Below are positions 52,684 to 61,809 of a stretch of DNA of 64,000 nucleotides, one piece after another. The translations under genes and the position numbers were made by a program. The number at the start of each line of letters is the position of its first letter. Position 1 is the stretch's first letter. The DNA comes from Bordetella genomosp. 8 (GTDB lineage: Bacteria > Pseudomonadota > Gammaproteobacteria > Burkholderiales > Burkholderiaceae_B), in assembly GCF_002119685.1 (NCBI RefSeq), contig NZ_CP021108.1, forward strand, positions 1,054,001 through 1,118,000, in the 5' to 3' direction. The notes under the pieces were generated by a model. It was not told the DNA's origin, searched no databases, and saw nothing but the letters and a program-made list of their open reading frames with translations.

Positions 52684-53610
52684 ATGGAGTTCAAAGACTA
52701 TTACGACATTCTGGGCGTGGAACGCGGCGTGGGCGACGATGAGCTCCGCCGTGCCTATCGCAAGTTGGCGCGGCAATACCATCCCGACGTCAGCACCGAG
52801 CCCAACGCGGAAGCGCGCATGCGCGACATCAACGAGGCCTACGACGTCCTGCGCGACGCGGAAAAGCGCGCCGCCTATGACGACCTGGCGGCCGGCGTAA
52901 GCGCGGGCGGCGGGCATCGGCCGCCGCCGGGGTGGGACCAGGGCTTCGAGTTCACGTCGAACAATGGGGCTGAAGATGCCGACTTCAGCGAGTTCTTCTC
53001 GTCGCTGTTCGGCAACGCGACCCGCAAGCGGACGCGCGGATTCCGCGCGCGCGGCGAGGACCACCACGCCACCATCGAAGTCGACCTGGAAGACGCCCTG
53101 CATGGCGCCGAGCGGGAGATCAGCTTGAGGTCCATGAAAATGGACGAGCAGGGACGTCCGCGGCTGCAGGAGCGCAAGCTCAGCGTGAAGATACCCCCCG
53201 GTATCCGCGAAGGCCAGCGCATCCGCCTGGCCGGGCAGGGCATGGCCGGCTACGCGGGCGGCGGCGCGGGTGACCTGTATCTTGAAGTCCGGCTCAAGCC
53301 GCACCGCCTGTACCGCGTCGACGGCCGCGACCTGTCCTTGACCTTGCCCGTGGCGCCCTGGGAAGCGGCGCTGGGCGCCTCCGTGACGGCGCCCACGCCG
53401 GCCGGTCCGGTGGAGGTCGCGATACCCGCGGGGTCGCGCAATGGCGGCAAGCTGCGCCTGAAGGGACGCGGGTTGCCCGGCAAGCCGCCGGGCGATCTGT
53501 ACCTGGAGCTGGAAGTGGTACTGCCTCCGGCCAATACGCCGGCGATGCAGGAGGCCTATCGCAACCTGCAGCGCCAGGCGCCTTTCGATCCGCGCGCCAA
53601 CCTGGGCAGG
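52684..53610 (+). CDS. cbpA: DnaJ-like co-chaperone CbpA
   Basis: Curved-DNA-binding-protein-type J-domain co-chaperone for DnaK. The 308-309-residue product starts with a J-domain (DYYDILGVERGVGDDELRRAYRKLARQYHPDVSTEPNAEARMRDINEAYDVL) containing the HPD motif, then a Gly/Phe-rich linker with FSEFFSSLFG. Two DnaJ C-terminal beta domains follow (VDLEDALHGAEREISL, KIPPGIREGQRIRLAGQG, LTLPVAPWEAALGASVTAPTPAGPV). There is no zinc-finger domain, which separates CbpA from DnaJ. The ATG at 52684 is favoured over an in-frame upstream start at 52657. No cbpM modulator gene follows. Confidence 0.95.
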
Positions 53611-53737
53611 TAGGGGACGCTGGCGGGACGTCGCCCGGCGCCGGGGCGGCAGCGGGGGAATATGCGCGTAGGCGCCGGCGGACGGTATAGTAGGCCGTCC
53701 CCCTATCCACCCCTTATCCGCCGGTCAGGTGTCCTTC

Positions 53738-54364
53738 ATGAGCAATACCGTCACGCGCCTTGCGCGCCGCCATCCCGATGAACTGATCGTGGGCCTGGTG
53801 TCCGTGTCCGACCGGGCGTCGCAGGGCGCCTACCAGGACCAGGGCATCCCCGCGCTGCGGGAGTGGCTGGGGCAGGCCCTGACGTCGCCCTGGCAGGCGG
53901 TGGACCGCCTGATTCCCGACGAACGGGACGGGATTTCCGCCACCTTGATCGAACTCGTGGACCAGGCCGGGTGCGATCTCGTCCTGACCACCGGCGGTAC
54001 CGGACCGGCGCGCCGGGACGTCACGCCGGAAGCCACGCTGGCGGTCGCCACGCGCGAAATGCCGGGCTTCGGCGAGCAGATGCGGCAGATCAGCCTCAAG
54101 TTCGTCCCGACGGCCATTCTTTCGCGGCAGGTGGCGGTATTGCGGGAAACCGCCGACCATGCGGCGCTGATCATCAACCTGCCGGGCCAGCCCAAGGCCA
54201 TCAAGGAAACCCTGGAAGGACTGCGCGGGCAGGACGGCGCGGTGTCCGTGCCGGGGATATTCGCGGCCGTGCCATATTGCATCGACCTGATCGGCGGTCC
54301 GTACATGGAAACGCGCCCCGACGTGGTCAAGGCCTTCAGGCCGAAGTCGGCGATACGCGGCTGA
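53738..54364 (+). CDS. mog: Molybdopterin adenylyltransferase (Mog/MoaB family)
   Basis: Molybdenum cofactor protein that adenylates molybdopterin before metal insertion. The 208-residue product has LIVGLVSVSDRASQGAYQDQGIPALREWL at the N-terminus and the family motif LVLTTGGTGPARRDVTPEATLAV, with PGFGEQMRQISLKFVPTAILSRQVAVLR and INLPGQPKAIKETLEGL further on. These last segments match MogA more than the shorter MoaB. The ATG at 53738 has AGGTG about 7 bases upstream; a GTG at 53729 is a poorer option. No other moa or moe genes are nearby. Confidence 0.92.
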   Translation: MSNTVTRLARRHPDELIVGLVSVSDRASQGAYQDQGIPALREWLGQALTSPWQAVDRLIPDERDGISATLIELVDQAGCDLVLTTGGTGPARRDVTPEATLAVATREMPGFGEQMRQISLKFVPTAILSRQVAVLRETADHAALIINLPGQPKAIKETLEGLRGQDGAVSVPGIFAAVPYCIDLIGGPYMETRPDVVKAFRPKSAIRG

Positions 54365-54432
54365 CGCCGCGCGCCCCTGGTGTGCCCGTGCGCTATAGTC
54401 CGGGATCGTTTTCGATCTTCAAGGATGTCCCG

Positions 54433-54771
54433 ATGATCCGTCGTTTAGGCGTCGCCGGCGCCGTACTGGCCCTGGCGGCCTGCACGTCCCCCAATGACCT
54501 GATGAAAAAAGACCCCGTGTTCTTTGGCCACACGACCAAATCGCCGAAGTCCTATGCGCAATGCGTGGCGGATGGGTGGCGAGGGCAGGGCGAGCAGGTG
54601 CGGGTAGTAGCCATCGACAATGGCTACGACGTCCTGCAGGACGCTACCCTGGGACTCAGTTCCGCGCTGCGTGTCATCCAGTACGCCAACGGCACGGTGG
54701 ACATACGCATGGTCTCGCGCTCGACGTATGGCGCGCAGAACCTGGTGCAGACCGCCAATCTTTGCATGTAG
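54433..54771 (+). CDS. Small lipoprotein of unknown function
   Basis: A 112-residue predicted lipoprotein. The signal peptide MIRRLGVAGAVLALAAC ends in a lipobox (LAAC) with the acylated Cys at residue 17. The mature part includes DPVFFGHTTKSPKSYAQCVADGWRGQGEQVRVVAIDNGYDVLQD and VDIRMVSRSTYGAQNLVQTANLCM, with two further cysteines (44 and 111) that could form a disulfide. AAGGA lies about 9 bases before the ATG. It should be a substrate of Lgt, Lsp and the Lnt encoded in this window. I do not recognise a named family. Confidence 0.85.
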   Translation: MIRRLGVAGAVLALAACTSPNDLMKKDPVFFGHTTKSPKSYAQCVADGWRGQGEQVRVVAIDNGYDVLQDATLGLSSALRVIQYANGTVDIRMVSRSTYGAQNLVQTANLCM

Positions 54772-54793
54772 GGATGTAGGGCCCGGCCGGCCT

Positions 54794-55090
54794 TCAGGAC
54801 CGCGCGGCTTGTGCCGGCGCGGCAGCGGGGCCGGCCGTCAGATGGGCGTAGTGGGTCTGCGCCGCTTCCAGCGCCTGTGTCAGGTGCTCGTACAGCCGGC
54901 GCTGTTCTTCCACGAAGTCGTCGAACTTGATCTGGGCGTGGGCGTAGGAAAGCCCGGTGTGTCGCAAGCTGCTGATGAACGCCGCGCGTGACCGGCCCAG
55001 CAACTGCCAGCCCCGGTCCGCCAGGGCGAGCTGTTTCTGGACCTCCGCGACGCGCGCGGCCGCCGCGCGCAATTCCTGTTCGGTAGCCAT
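54794..55090 (-). CDS. Small helical protein of unknown function
   Basis: A 98-residue protein that I cannot place in a family. It is almost wholly alpha-helical by composition (ATEQELRAAAARVAEVQKQLALADRGWQLLGRSRAAFISSLRHTGLSYAHAQIKFDDFVEEQRRLYEHLTQALEAAQTHYAHL) with an Ala/Pro tail, suggesting a two- or three-helix bundle. The ATG at 55090 fits best; the frame continues 10 codons upstream. It sits between the lipoprotein gene (converging) and infA (same strand, 89 bases upstream), and may be cotranscribed with infA. Confidence 0.7.
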   Translation of the reverse strand: MATEQELRAAAARVAEVQKQLALADRGWQLLGRSRAAFISSLRHTGLSYAHAQIKFDDFVEEQRRLYEHLTQALEAAQTHYAHLTAGPAAAPAQAARS

Positions 55091-55179
55091 GGCTGGCCGG
55101 GTGATTCCGCAAAGCCGCAACCTTACCGCAAGTACCGGCGCGGCATTCGATCGAAATCAGGCCGAAACGGCGGCTGTTC

Positions 55180-55443
55180 CTAGCGACGATAGGCCGGCGC
55201 GCCCTGGCGGGCAACCGGCGTGGCATCCTTGTGGCGGAAATTGATGCGCCCCTTGGTCAGGTCGTAGGGCGACATTTCCAGGGTGACGCGATCGCCAGCC
55301 AGGATACGGATACGGTGCTTGCGCAGGCGGCCGGACGCGTACGCGCCGACTTCCACGCCATTGTCCAACGTGACGCGGTAGCGGGCGTCGGGCAGTACTT
55401 CGTCGACGATGCCGTCGAGTTCGATCAGTTCTTCTTTCGCCAT
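55180..55443 (-). CDS. infA: Translation initiation factor IF-1, second type
   Basis: S1-fold initiation factor that binds the ribosomal A site. The 87-residue product [72 protein letters not shown] has every IF-1 hallmark but is longer than the usual 72 residues, with the C-terminal tail [15 protein letters not shown]. Betaproteobacteria of this group commonly carry this longer copy in addition to the 72-residue one in the ribosomal protein operon. The ATG at 55443 begins the conserved MAKEE. Upstream sequence within the same frame is not protein-like. Confidence 0.95.
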   Translation of the reverse strand: MAKEELIELDGIVDEVLPDARYRVTLDNGVEVGAYASGRLRKHRIRILAGDRVTLEMSPYDLTKGRINFRHKDATPVARQGAPAYRR

Positions 55444-55938
55444 GAAAAGTCTCCAGAAAAGAGCAGTGGCCGCGGCCTGGGGTGGACGCGGCCTGGGGCC
55501 TGGGCGGGCCGGTGCGTCGGGGACGCGGGGATTAAGGGCAAGGACGCTGGCCGTCGAGGCCGCTGAACCCGCCAGGGCGGGCGCTTGGTCGCAGCGGCCC
55601 GGTCGGCGCGCTGGAAGAAGCTGGTGGTGCGGCGGAGCCGCAAAAATGGCCGGAACTACCCAGGCCGATCCGACCTTCGCAAGGTCGGCGCGCACTCAGG
55701 CGAGCAAGCCGAATCTATCGAAGATCAACAAGCAATAGAGTCTAGTCTAATTTTACCCTGGTGTAAACCCTAAATCACAGGCCCCTACCAGCGAAATGGT
55801 CATTTTGGCGCCGGTTCCCGGACGGGAGTATTCTGCGCGTCGCCTTTGCGCCTACCCCGCGCGACCGGCGTCATTGCCGCCCCGCGACACATCATCGCGG
55901 TATATCGAGAGACAACCTTTCCTATAACGAGTCTAGGC
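55444..55938. other. 495-base intergenic region between infA and the symporter operon
   Basis: I see no gene, RNA or clear repeat here. The part 55735-55825 is locally AT-richer (TCTAGTCTAATTTTACC and following bases) and probably carries the infA promoter leftward and another promoter rightward. The block 55444-55650 is GC-rich and reads open in several frames without protein character. Confidence 0.4.
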
Positions 55939-56118
55939 ATGTGGATTCTGCTATTGCTGCCGTTCATCGGCTTGCTCTGGGTGCCCTTCTATAACGAGAC
56001 ACTACCCGAGCTGTTCGGTTTCCCCTTCTTCTATTGGTACCAGTTGCTCTGGGTACCGATCACGGCTTTGCTGACGTGGATCGTCTACCGCAGCCAACGC
56101 CACCGGGGAGACGAATAA
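55939..56118 (+). CDS. DUF3311 small membrane subunit of a symporter
   Basis: A 59-residue hydrophobic protein (MWILLLLPFIGLLWVPFYNETLPELFGFPFFYWYQLLWVPITALLTWIVY) with two membrane helices, ending RSQRHRGDE. This is the DUF3311 pattern (P-x-x-W-P-F-Y-N and F-F-Y-W-Y-Q). Such proteins are encoded directly before sodium:solute symporters and may be needed for their assembly. Its stop overlaps the symporter ATG by one base (TAATG), so the two are coupled. The start is chosen because the conserved region begins here. Confidence 0.9.
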   Translation: MWILLLLPFIGLLWVPFYNETLPELFGFPFFYWYQLLWVPITALLTWIVYRSQRHRGDE

Positions 56119-57617
56119 TGAACGACCTCGCCCAAATCAACTGGACCGCCTTGAGCGTGTTCATTTTCTTCTTCGTGCTCGTCACCGTCATGGGTTTCGC
56201 CGCCTCGCGCTGGCAGCGGGGCAGTTCCGCTTCGCACCTGGATGAGTGGGGCCTGGGCGGCCGACGCTTCGGCACCTGGATCACCTGGTTCCTGGTGGGC
56301 GGCGATTTCTATACCGCCTATACGGTCATCGCCGTGCCGGCGCTGGTCTATGCCGTCGGCGCCTATGGCTTTTTCGCGCTGCCGTACACGATCCTGGTAT
56401 ATCCCATCGTCTTTACCATCATGCCGCGCTTGTGGCGCGTGGCGCAGAAGGCCGGCCACGTGACGTCGGCCGACGTGGTCTACGCGCGGTTCCAGTCGCG
56501 GCCGCTGGAGCTGGCCATTGCCGCCACCGGCGTGCTCGCCACCATGCCCTACATCGCGCTGCAGCTGGTCGGCATGGAAGTCGTCATCAAGGCACTGGGC
56601 CTGCAGGGCGAACTTCCCCTGGCCGCCGCTTTCGTGATCCTGGCGCTCTATACCTATTCGGCGGGCCTGCGCGCGCCGGCCTTGATCGCCTTCGTCAAGG
56701 ACCTGATGATCTATATCGTGGTCCTGGTGGCCATCGTACTGGTGCCGGCCAAACTGGGCGGCTACAGCGCGGTGTTTTCGTCCGCGGCGGCCGGTTTCGC
56801 CGCGAAAGGCGGCGCCACCGGGCTGACACTGAAAGCCTCGCAGTTCCTGCCCTATGCCACGCTGGCGCTGGGCTCGGCCCTGGCGGCATTCATGTACCCG
56901 CACACGCTGACGGGCATTTTCGCCGCCAAGAGCGCCGACACGATACGCAAGAACGCGATCTTCCTGCCGGCCTATACCCTGCTGCTGGGCCTGATCGCCT
57001 TGCTGGGCTACATGGCCTATGCGGCGAACCTGCACCCGAAGACGCCCAATGACGTCGTGCCCGCGCTCTTCAACACCCTGTTCCCCAGCTGGTTCGCGGG
57101 CTTCGCCTTCGCCGCCATCGCCATCGGCGCGCTGGTGCCGGCGGCGGTGATGTCGATCGGCGCGGCCAATCTGTTCACGCGCAACTTCTGGAAGGCCTAC
57201 GTGAATCCGGCGGTCACGTCGGAAGGCGAGGCCAAGGTCGCCAAGATCGTGTCGCTCGTGGTCAAGGTCGGCGCGCTGGTCTTCATCGTGTTCGTGCCGA
57301 CGCAGTTCGCCCTCGATCTGCAGCTGCTGGGCGGCGTGTGGATACTGCAGACGTTCCCGGCGGTGGTGTTCGGCCTGTTCTTCGGCTGGTTCCGTGGCGG
57401 CCCGCTGCTGCTGGGCTGGCTGGTGGGCCTGGCCACCGGCACCACGCTGGCGTACATGGACGGCATCAAGCCCGTGCATGCCTTCGTGGTGGGCGGCAAT
57501 ACCTATGGCATCTATACCGGCCTGGTCGCGCTGCTCGTGAACATCGTGGTCGCCGTCATCGCGCAGGCGCTGGTCAGCACGTTCTCAGGCGCGCAGGGCG
57601 CGCGCCGGAGCGCCTGA
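56118..57617 (+). CDS. Sodium:solute symporter (monocarboxylate type)
   Basis: Inner-membrane secondary transporter of the SSS family, 499 residues with about 13 membrane helices. Typical parts are LDEWGLGGRRFGTWITWFLVGGDFYTAYTVIAVPALVYAVGAYGFFALPY (helices 2-3 with the signature Gly-Gly-Arg), ADVVYARFQSRPLELA, and AFAAIAIGALVPAAVMSIGAANLFTRNFW, the family's SSF signature region. The pairing with DUF3311 fits the MctP-like monocarboxylate (lactate, pyruvate, acetate) transporters, though the substrate is inferred. Its last 33 bases overlap the 3' end of the acyltransferase on the other strand. Confidence 0.92.
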   Translation: MNDLAQINWTALSVFIFFFVLVTVMGFAASRWQRGSSASHLDEWGLGGRRFGTWITWFLVGGDFYTAYTVIAVPALVYAVGAYGFFALPYTILVYPIVFTIMPRLWRVAQKAGHVTSADVVYARFQSRPLELAIAATGVLATMPYIALQLVGMEVVIKALGLQGELPLAAAFVILALYTYSAGLRAPALIAFVKDLMIYIVVLVAIVLVPAKLGGYSAVFSSAAAGFAAKGGATGLTLKASQFLPYATLALGSALAAFMYPHTLTGIFAAKSADTIRKNAIFLPAYTLLLGLIALLGYMAYAANLHPKTPNDVVPALFNTLFPSWFAGFAFAAIAIGALVPAAVMSIGAANLFTRNFWKAYVNPAVTSEGEAKVAKIVSLVVKVGALVFIVFVPTQFALDLQLLGGVWILQTFPAVVFGLFFGWFRGGPLLLGWLVGLATGTTLAYMDGIKPVHAFVVGGNTYGIYTGLVALLVNIVVAVIAQALVSTFSGAQGARRSA

Positions 57618-58679
57618 CGGCGCACCGCTCTTGACGCGTTCGCGCACCTTGTCGACCCTGCTGTCTATCATGGTCCACAGCAATACCGCCAGTACCAGCG
57701 ACAGCAGGACGTTCAAGGTGGAAATCAGCAGGGCGTTGGTCAAGCCCATCCAGCTGGTTGCCTGATGCACCAGCAGGAGGGCGACGGAATGCGAGATATA
57801 GATCGGGTAGCTGAGCTGCCCGATTTTTTTGTCCAGCCGGTGCCGCGCCTGATAGATGAAGGTCAGCGGCAGTATGCCGGTAAAGGCGGCTAGCGCCAGC
57901 GCATCGCGCAGGTTGTGGTTGATCGTCACCGAGAAGTGGAACAGCGCATACACCACGAACAAGCCCGTGGCCAGTTCCGGCAGGTAATGGAAGCGTTCGC
58001 TCAATTTCTGCCATATCGGCAGCAACAGGCGATGCGATAGCGCGCCCGCCAGGAACAGCGCCAGTTCGAGCGGGAAGAAGCGATAGCTCCATGGATCCGA
58101 TTGCGCCACGCCGGTGTGCAGCAGCACGGCGCGCAGGGCCAACGACGCCAGGAACAGCGCCACCACGCAACGCATCGAACGCAGGATGAACGGCGCGATT
58201 AGGTAGAAACTGAGCTCCACGCCCAGTGTCCATGCCTGCGGTATCAGCAAGCCCTGGTACAGCGGTACGTCGCTGTTGGCATAGCTGCCCGTCAGCGTCA
58301 GTTCGCCACCCTTGATGCCGAAGAACATCAGCCAGTCCTGCCCGAAGATGAACAGGTTGGCCAGCACCAGGAACAGGTCCGCGCTGTTGGGGCTGCGGCG
58401 ATAGACGTCCAGGAATTCGGGATTCGCCACGACGTTCAGCGCCAGCGCGACGACGGCCACCGCGAAATAGGTGGGGAACAGGCGCAGCAGGCGATTCTCA
58501 TAGAAGCGCGCCGTGCTGTCATAGGCCTTGTTCGTGGTCAGGATGTATGAGATCAGGAAGCCCGATATCACGTAGAAAAGCTGTACCGCGAGTCGGCCCC
58601 CGACCAGCATGTTGCCATCGTTGAAGGGGGAGTGGTCCAGCACCACCGACAAAGCGAACAGCGTCCTCAGCAAACCCAT
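57585..58679 (-). CDS. Acyltransferase family 3 (OafA/YrhL-like) membrane protein
   Basis: Membrane-bound O-acyltransferase of 364 residues with about ten helices. The start MGLLRTLFALSVVLDHSPFND contains the family's catalytic His (VLDH), and FYVISGFLISYILTTNKAYDSTARFYENRLLRLFPTY is the expected R-x-x-R region. These enzymes acetylate or otherwise acylate lipopolysaccharide, capsule or other glycans on the periplasmic side. The ATG at 58679 is chosen because family similarity starts here. It stands alone, with no polysaccharide gene nearby, and could modify O-antigen or a secreted glycan. Confidence 0.92.
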   Translation of the reverse strand: MGLLRTLFALSVVLDHSPFNDGNMLVGGRLAVQLFYVISGFLISYILTTNKAYDSTARFYENRLLRLFPTYFAVAVVALALNVVANPEFLDVYRRSPNSADLFLVLANLFIFGQDWLMFFGIKGGELTLTGSYANSDVPLYQGLLIPQAWTLGVELSFYLIAPFILRSMRCVVALFLASLALRAVLLHTGVAQSDPWSYRFFPLELALFLAGALSHRLLLPIWQKLSERFHYLPELATGLFVVYALFHFSVTINHNLRDALALAAFTGILPLTFIYQARHRLDKKIGQLSYPIYISHSVALLLVHQATSWMGLTNALLISTLNVLLSLVLAVLLWTMIDSRVDKVRERVKSGAPSGAPARALRA

Positions 58680-59108
58680 GGGCAGTCTCCATCCATGCCC
58701 GAGATTCTGCGCGCCGGGTGCCGGGCGTCGCGTCCTCCATATGGATCGGAGATGATCCATATGCTTTGGTCGCAGCCTACGGCGGGGCATGTCGCACCGC
58801 CGCATGCTCATGCTTAATGCATCCTTGTGCGCGATACGGAAAGTTGGCGGCCAATAGCGCGAAGAAATCGACGTGTACCAGTTGGTATCGCGCGGCGCGT
58901 TCGTCGTCGCAGTCAGCCACGAGTATTAATCCGCGAACTAATGCGCGGATCGGTGCGCGCCAGCCGCCCGTGCCGGTACAGCATTTCAGTTTGATGACGG
59001 ACCGACACCTCGTCACCAAAGACGGCCTGAATGTTTTATTACATGGTCACGCGGCTGTCATTGGCCGTCTCCAGACTATCCGCATCTTATGAATGCGGAC
59101 CTACGGCT
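58680..59108. promoter_or_regulatory. 429-base divergent region with a 10-bp inverted repeat
   Basis: No gene is seen here. CATATGGATC (58738-58747) and GATCCATATG (58754-58763) are perfect inverted arms with a 6-base spacer, centred about 72 bases from the acyltransferase start and resembling an operator. The middle (58800-59050) is less GC-rich than the surroundings. A lone CTGTCAT at 59055-59061 matches one half of a Pho box ahead of phnC, but the second half is not recognisable. Confidence 0.45.
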
Positions 59109-59966
59109 ATGACTTATGCGATCGAAGTGCGCGGACTCAGCAAGTCCTTCCGCGCCGGACAAAAGGCCCTGGACGACGTGACCCTGCAAGTGCGCGACGG
59201 TGAAATGGTGGCGTTGCTGGGCGCTTCGGGATCGGGCAAGTCCACGCTGCTGCGCCATCTGGCCGGCTTCGTCGCGGGCGACGCCGGGGCCAGCGAGATC
59301 CGCGTCAATGGCGACCTGATCCAGCGCAATGGCCGCATCAGCCGCGACGTGCGTCGCGCGCGCGCCGGCATCGGCTTCGTATTCCAGCAATTCAACCTGG
59401 TGGGACGCCTGCCTGTCATTACCAATGTGCTGGCCGGCATGCTGCCGCGCGTGCCGCTGTATCGCAGCCTGCTGCGCTGGTTCCTGCGCGCGGAAGTGCA
59501 GGTCGGCCTGGACGCACTGGCACAAGTCGGCATCGAAGGCCATGCCTTCCAACGCGCATCCAATCTGTCGGGCGGGCAGCAGCAACGTGCGGCCATCGCC
59601 CGCACGCTGGTGCAGAACGCGCGCACCATCCTGGCCGACGAGCCCATCGCGTCGCTCGATCCGGAATCGTCGCGCCGCGTCATGGATACGCTGGCGCAGA
59701 TCAACCGCAGTCGCGGCGTGGCCGTCGTGGTTTCGCTGCACCAGGTCGACGTCGCCATGCGCTATTGCCCTCGCGTAGTCGCGCTGCGCCACGGCAAGGT
59801 CGTGTACGACGGCCCGTCCGCTCAATTGACCGCGCAAATGCTGCGCGACCTGTACGGCGCCGAGCTGGACGAGCTGATGCCTTCCGCGCAGCCGCAGGAC
59901 GGTGTGCCGGCCGAGGGCGCGGCGCCGCAACCTTCCCTCGGGCGTCCGCAACTGGCGGCCGCCTAG
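59109..59966 (+). CDS. phnC: Phosphonate ABC transporter ATP-binding protein
   Basis: ATPase of the phosphonate importer, 285 residues. Walker A is GASGSGKST, the Q-loop is [24 protein letters not shown] (a PhnC signature), the ABC signature is [14 protein letters not shown], Walker B is [15 protein letters not shown], and the switch His is in [13 protein letters not shown] 40-residue Pro/Ala-rich tail follows the core. The ATG at 59109 fits the family; the ribosome-binding site is weak. First gene of phnC-phnD-phnE-HD protein, all on the plus strand. Confidence 0.96.
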   Translation: MTYAIEVRGLSKSFRAGQKALDDVTLQVRDGEMVALLGASGSGKSTLLRHLAGFVAGDAGASEIRVNGDLIQRNGRISRDVRRARAGIGFVFQQFNLVGRLPVITNVLAGMLPRVPLYRSLLRWFLRAEVQVGLDALAQVGIEGHAFQRASNLSGGQQQRAAIARTLVQNARTILADEPIASLDPESSRRVMDTLAQINRSRGVAVVVSLHQVDVAMRYCPRVVALRHGKVVYDGPSAQLTAQMLRDLYGAELDELMPSAQPQDGVPAEGAAPQPSLGRPQLAAA

Positions 59967-60004
59967 TTTCTTTCCTTCCTTTCGCAAGACACGGAGTTAC
60001 CCTC

Positions 60005-60997
60005 ATGCTTCGCAGAACCTTTTGCGCCCTGATCGCGACCGCTGCCCTGACCGCCCCGGCGTTCGCCCAGGACGCGAAGACCCTGAATTTCGGCATCATT
60101 TCGACGGAATCGTCGTCCAATCTGCGCAGCGGCTGGCAGCCTGTCATCGATGACCTGAGCAAGGCGATCGGCGTCACGGTCAAGCCCTTTTTCGCTTCCG
60201 ACTACGCCGGCATCATCGAAGGCATGCGCTTCGACAAAGTGCAGATGGCCTGGTACGGCAACCTGTCGGCCATCGAGGCCGTGGATCGTTCGCAAGGCGA
60301 GGTGTTCGCCCACGTCATCGACAAGGACGGCAACCCCGGCTACTGGTCGGTGCTGGTGACGGCCAAGAACGGCAAGGTCGCCACGCTGGACGACGTGCTG
60401 AAGAATGGCAAGAGCATGAGCTACGGCGCGGGCGACCCCAACTCGACGTCCGGCACGGCCGTTCCCGGCTACTACCTGTGGGCCGCCAACAAGATCGATC
60501 CCAAGACCTTCTTCAAGAACTTCCGCATCGCCAACCACGAAACCAACCTGCTGTCGGCGATGAACGGCCAGGTGGACGTGGCCATCACCAATACGGAAGC
60601 CATGGAGCGCTACAAGATCAATACCGGCAAGTCGCCCGAGGATTCCGTGCGCGTGCTGTGGAAATCGCCGCTGATCCCGGCTGACCCGCTGGTGTGGCGC
60701 ACCGACCTGCCGGCCGACCTGAAGCAGAAGATCCAGGCCTTCTTCGTCAACTACGGCAAAAGCGGCCCCAATGCCGCGCAGGAGCTGAAGAACCTGCAGG
60801 CGCTGACCTACAAGGGCTTCGTCGCTTCGGACAACGGCCAGTTGCTGCCGATCCGCCAGATCAGCCTGGCCGGGCAGCGCGCCAAGGTCGAGCACGACAC
60901 CACGCTGAGCGCCCAGGAAAAGCAGCAGAAGCTGGCGGAAATGGATGCCAGGCTGGCCGAGCTGTCCAAGCAGGTCGCCGCCGCGAAGTCCCAGTAA
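60005..60997 (+). CDS. phnD: Phosphonate ABC transporter substrate-binding protein
   Basis: Periplasmic receptor for phosphonates, 330 residues. Signal peptide [26 protein letters not shown], then [67 protein letters not shown] and [20 protein letters not shown], both typical of PhnD; the Tyr, Ser-Thr-Ser and Asn-Thr residues line the phosphonate site in this family. It lies 38 bases after phnC. The C-terminus is helical and Lys/Ala-rich. Confidence 0.96.
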   Translation: MLRRTFCALIATAALTAPAFAQDAKTLNFGIISTESSSNLRSGWQPVIDDLSKAIGVTVKPFFASDYAGIIEGMRFDKVQMAWYGNLSAIEAVDRSQGEVFAHVIDKDGNPGYWSVLVTAKNGKVATLDDVLKNGKSMSYGAGDPNSTSGTAVPGYYLWAANKIDPKTFFKNFRIANHETNLLSAMNGQVDVAITNTEAMERYKINTGKSPEDSVRVLWKSPLIPADPLVWRTDLPADLKQKIQAFFVNYGKSGPNAAQELKNLQALTYKGFVASDNGQLLPIRQISLAGQRAKVEHDTTLSAQEKQQKLAEMDARLAELSKQVAAAKSQ

Positions 60998-61001
60998 GCC
61001 G

Positions 61002-61799
61002 ATGAGCGCCACCCTGACCCCGGCGCGCCCCGCGCCCACGCCCGCCAAGAGCTCCCTGCCCACCTTGCTGGCATGGGCCATCGTCATCGCCGTGCTGGCC
61101 GCGTCGTGGCAGGGGGCCGACATGCGCCCCATGGACCTGTTCCGCGATTCCGGCAACATGTCGCAGTTCGCGCGGGATTTCTTTCCGCCGAACTTCCGCG
61201 ACTGGCGCATGTATCTGGAAGAGATGCTGGTGACGGTGCAGATCGCCATCTGGGGCACTTTCCTGGCGATCGTACTGGCGGTGCCGATGAGCCTGCTGTG
61301 TTCGTCCAATATCGTGCCTGCCTGGGTCTACCAGCCGGTGCGCCGCCTGATGGACGCATGCCGGGCGATCAACGAGATGGTCTTCGCCATGCTGTTCATC
61401 GTGGCGGTGGGCCTGGGCCCGTTCGCGGGTGTGCTGGCCTTGTGGGTGCACACGCTGGGCGTGCTGGCCAAGCTGTTCTCGGAGGCCGTCGAAGCCATCG
61501 ATCCGCGGCCCGTCGAAGGGGTGCGCGCCACCGGCGCCGGCGCCATCGAGGAAATCGTCTTCGGCGTGATTCCGCAAGTGCTGCCGCTGTGGATTTCCTA
61601 CTCGCTGTACCGCTTCGAGTCGAACGTGCGGTCGGCGTCGGTCGTGGGCATCGTCGGCGCGGGCGGGATCGGCATGGTGCTGTGGGAAATCATCCGCAGC
61701 TTCCAGTATGCCCAGACCTGCGCGGTGATGATCATCATCATCGTCTTCGTGACGGGCATCGACGTGCTGTCGTCGCGCATCCGCAAAGTGTTCATTTGA
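61002..61799 (+). CDS. phnE: Phosphonate ABC transporter permease
   Basis: Inner-membrane permease of the phosphonate importer, 265 residues with about six membrane helices. The family segments [25 protein letters not shown] and [35 protein letters not shown] are present, and the EAA loop reads [37 protein letters not shown]. It starts 4 bases after the phnD stop, and the HD-domain gene starts 10 bases after its own stop, so the cluster is one operon. Confidence 0.96.
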   Translation: MSATLTPARPAPTPAKSSLPTLLAWAIVIAVLAASWQGADMRPMDLFRDSGNMSQFARDFFPPNFRDWRMYLEEMLVTVQIAIWGTFLAIVLAVPMSLLCSSNIVPAWVYQPVRRLMDACRAINEMVFAMLFIVAVGLGPFAGVLALWVHTLGVLAKLFSEAVEAIDPRPVEGVRATGAGAIEEIVFGVIPQVLPLWISYSLYRFESNVRSASVVGIVGAGGIGMVLWEIIRSFQYAQTCAVMIIIIVFVTGIDVLSSRIRKVFI

Positions 61800-61809
61800 A
61801 GGGGCCGCC

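Noticed and set aside
59055..59061. CTGTCAT half-site of a Pho box upstream of phnC
   Set aside because: Only one 7-base half matches; the position of the second half does not resemble CTGTCAT, so a true Pho box is not supported.
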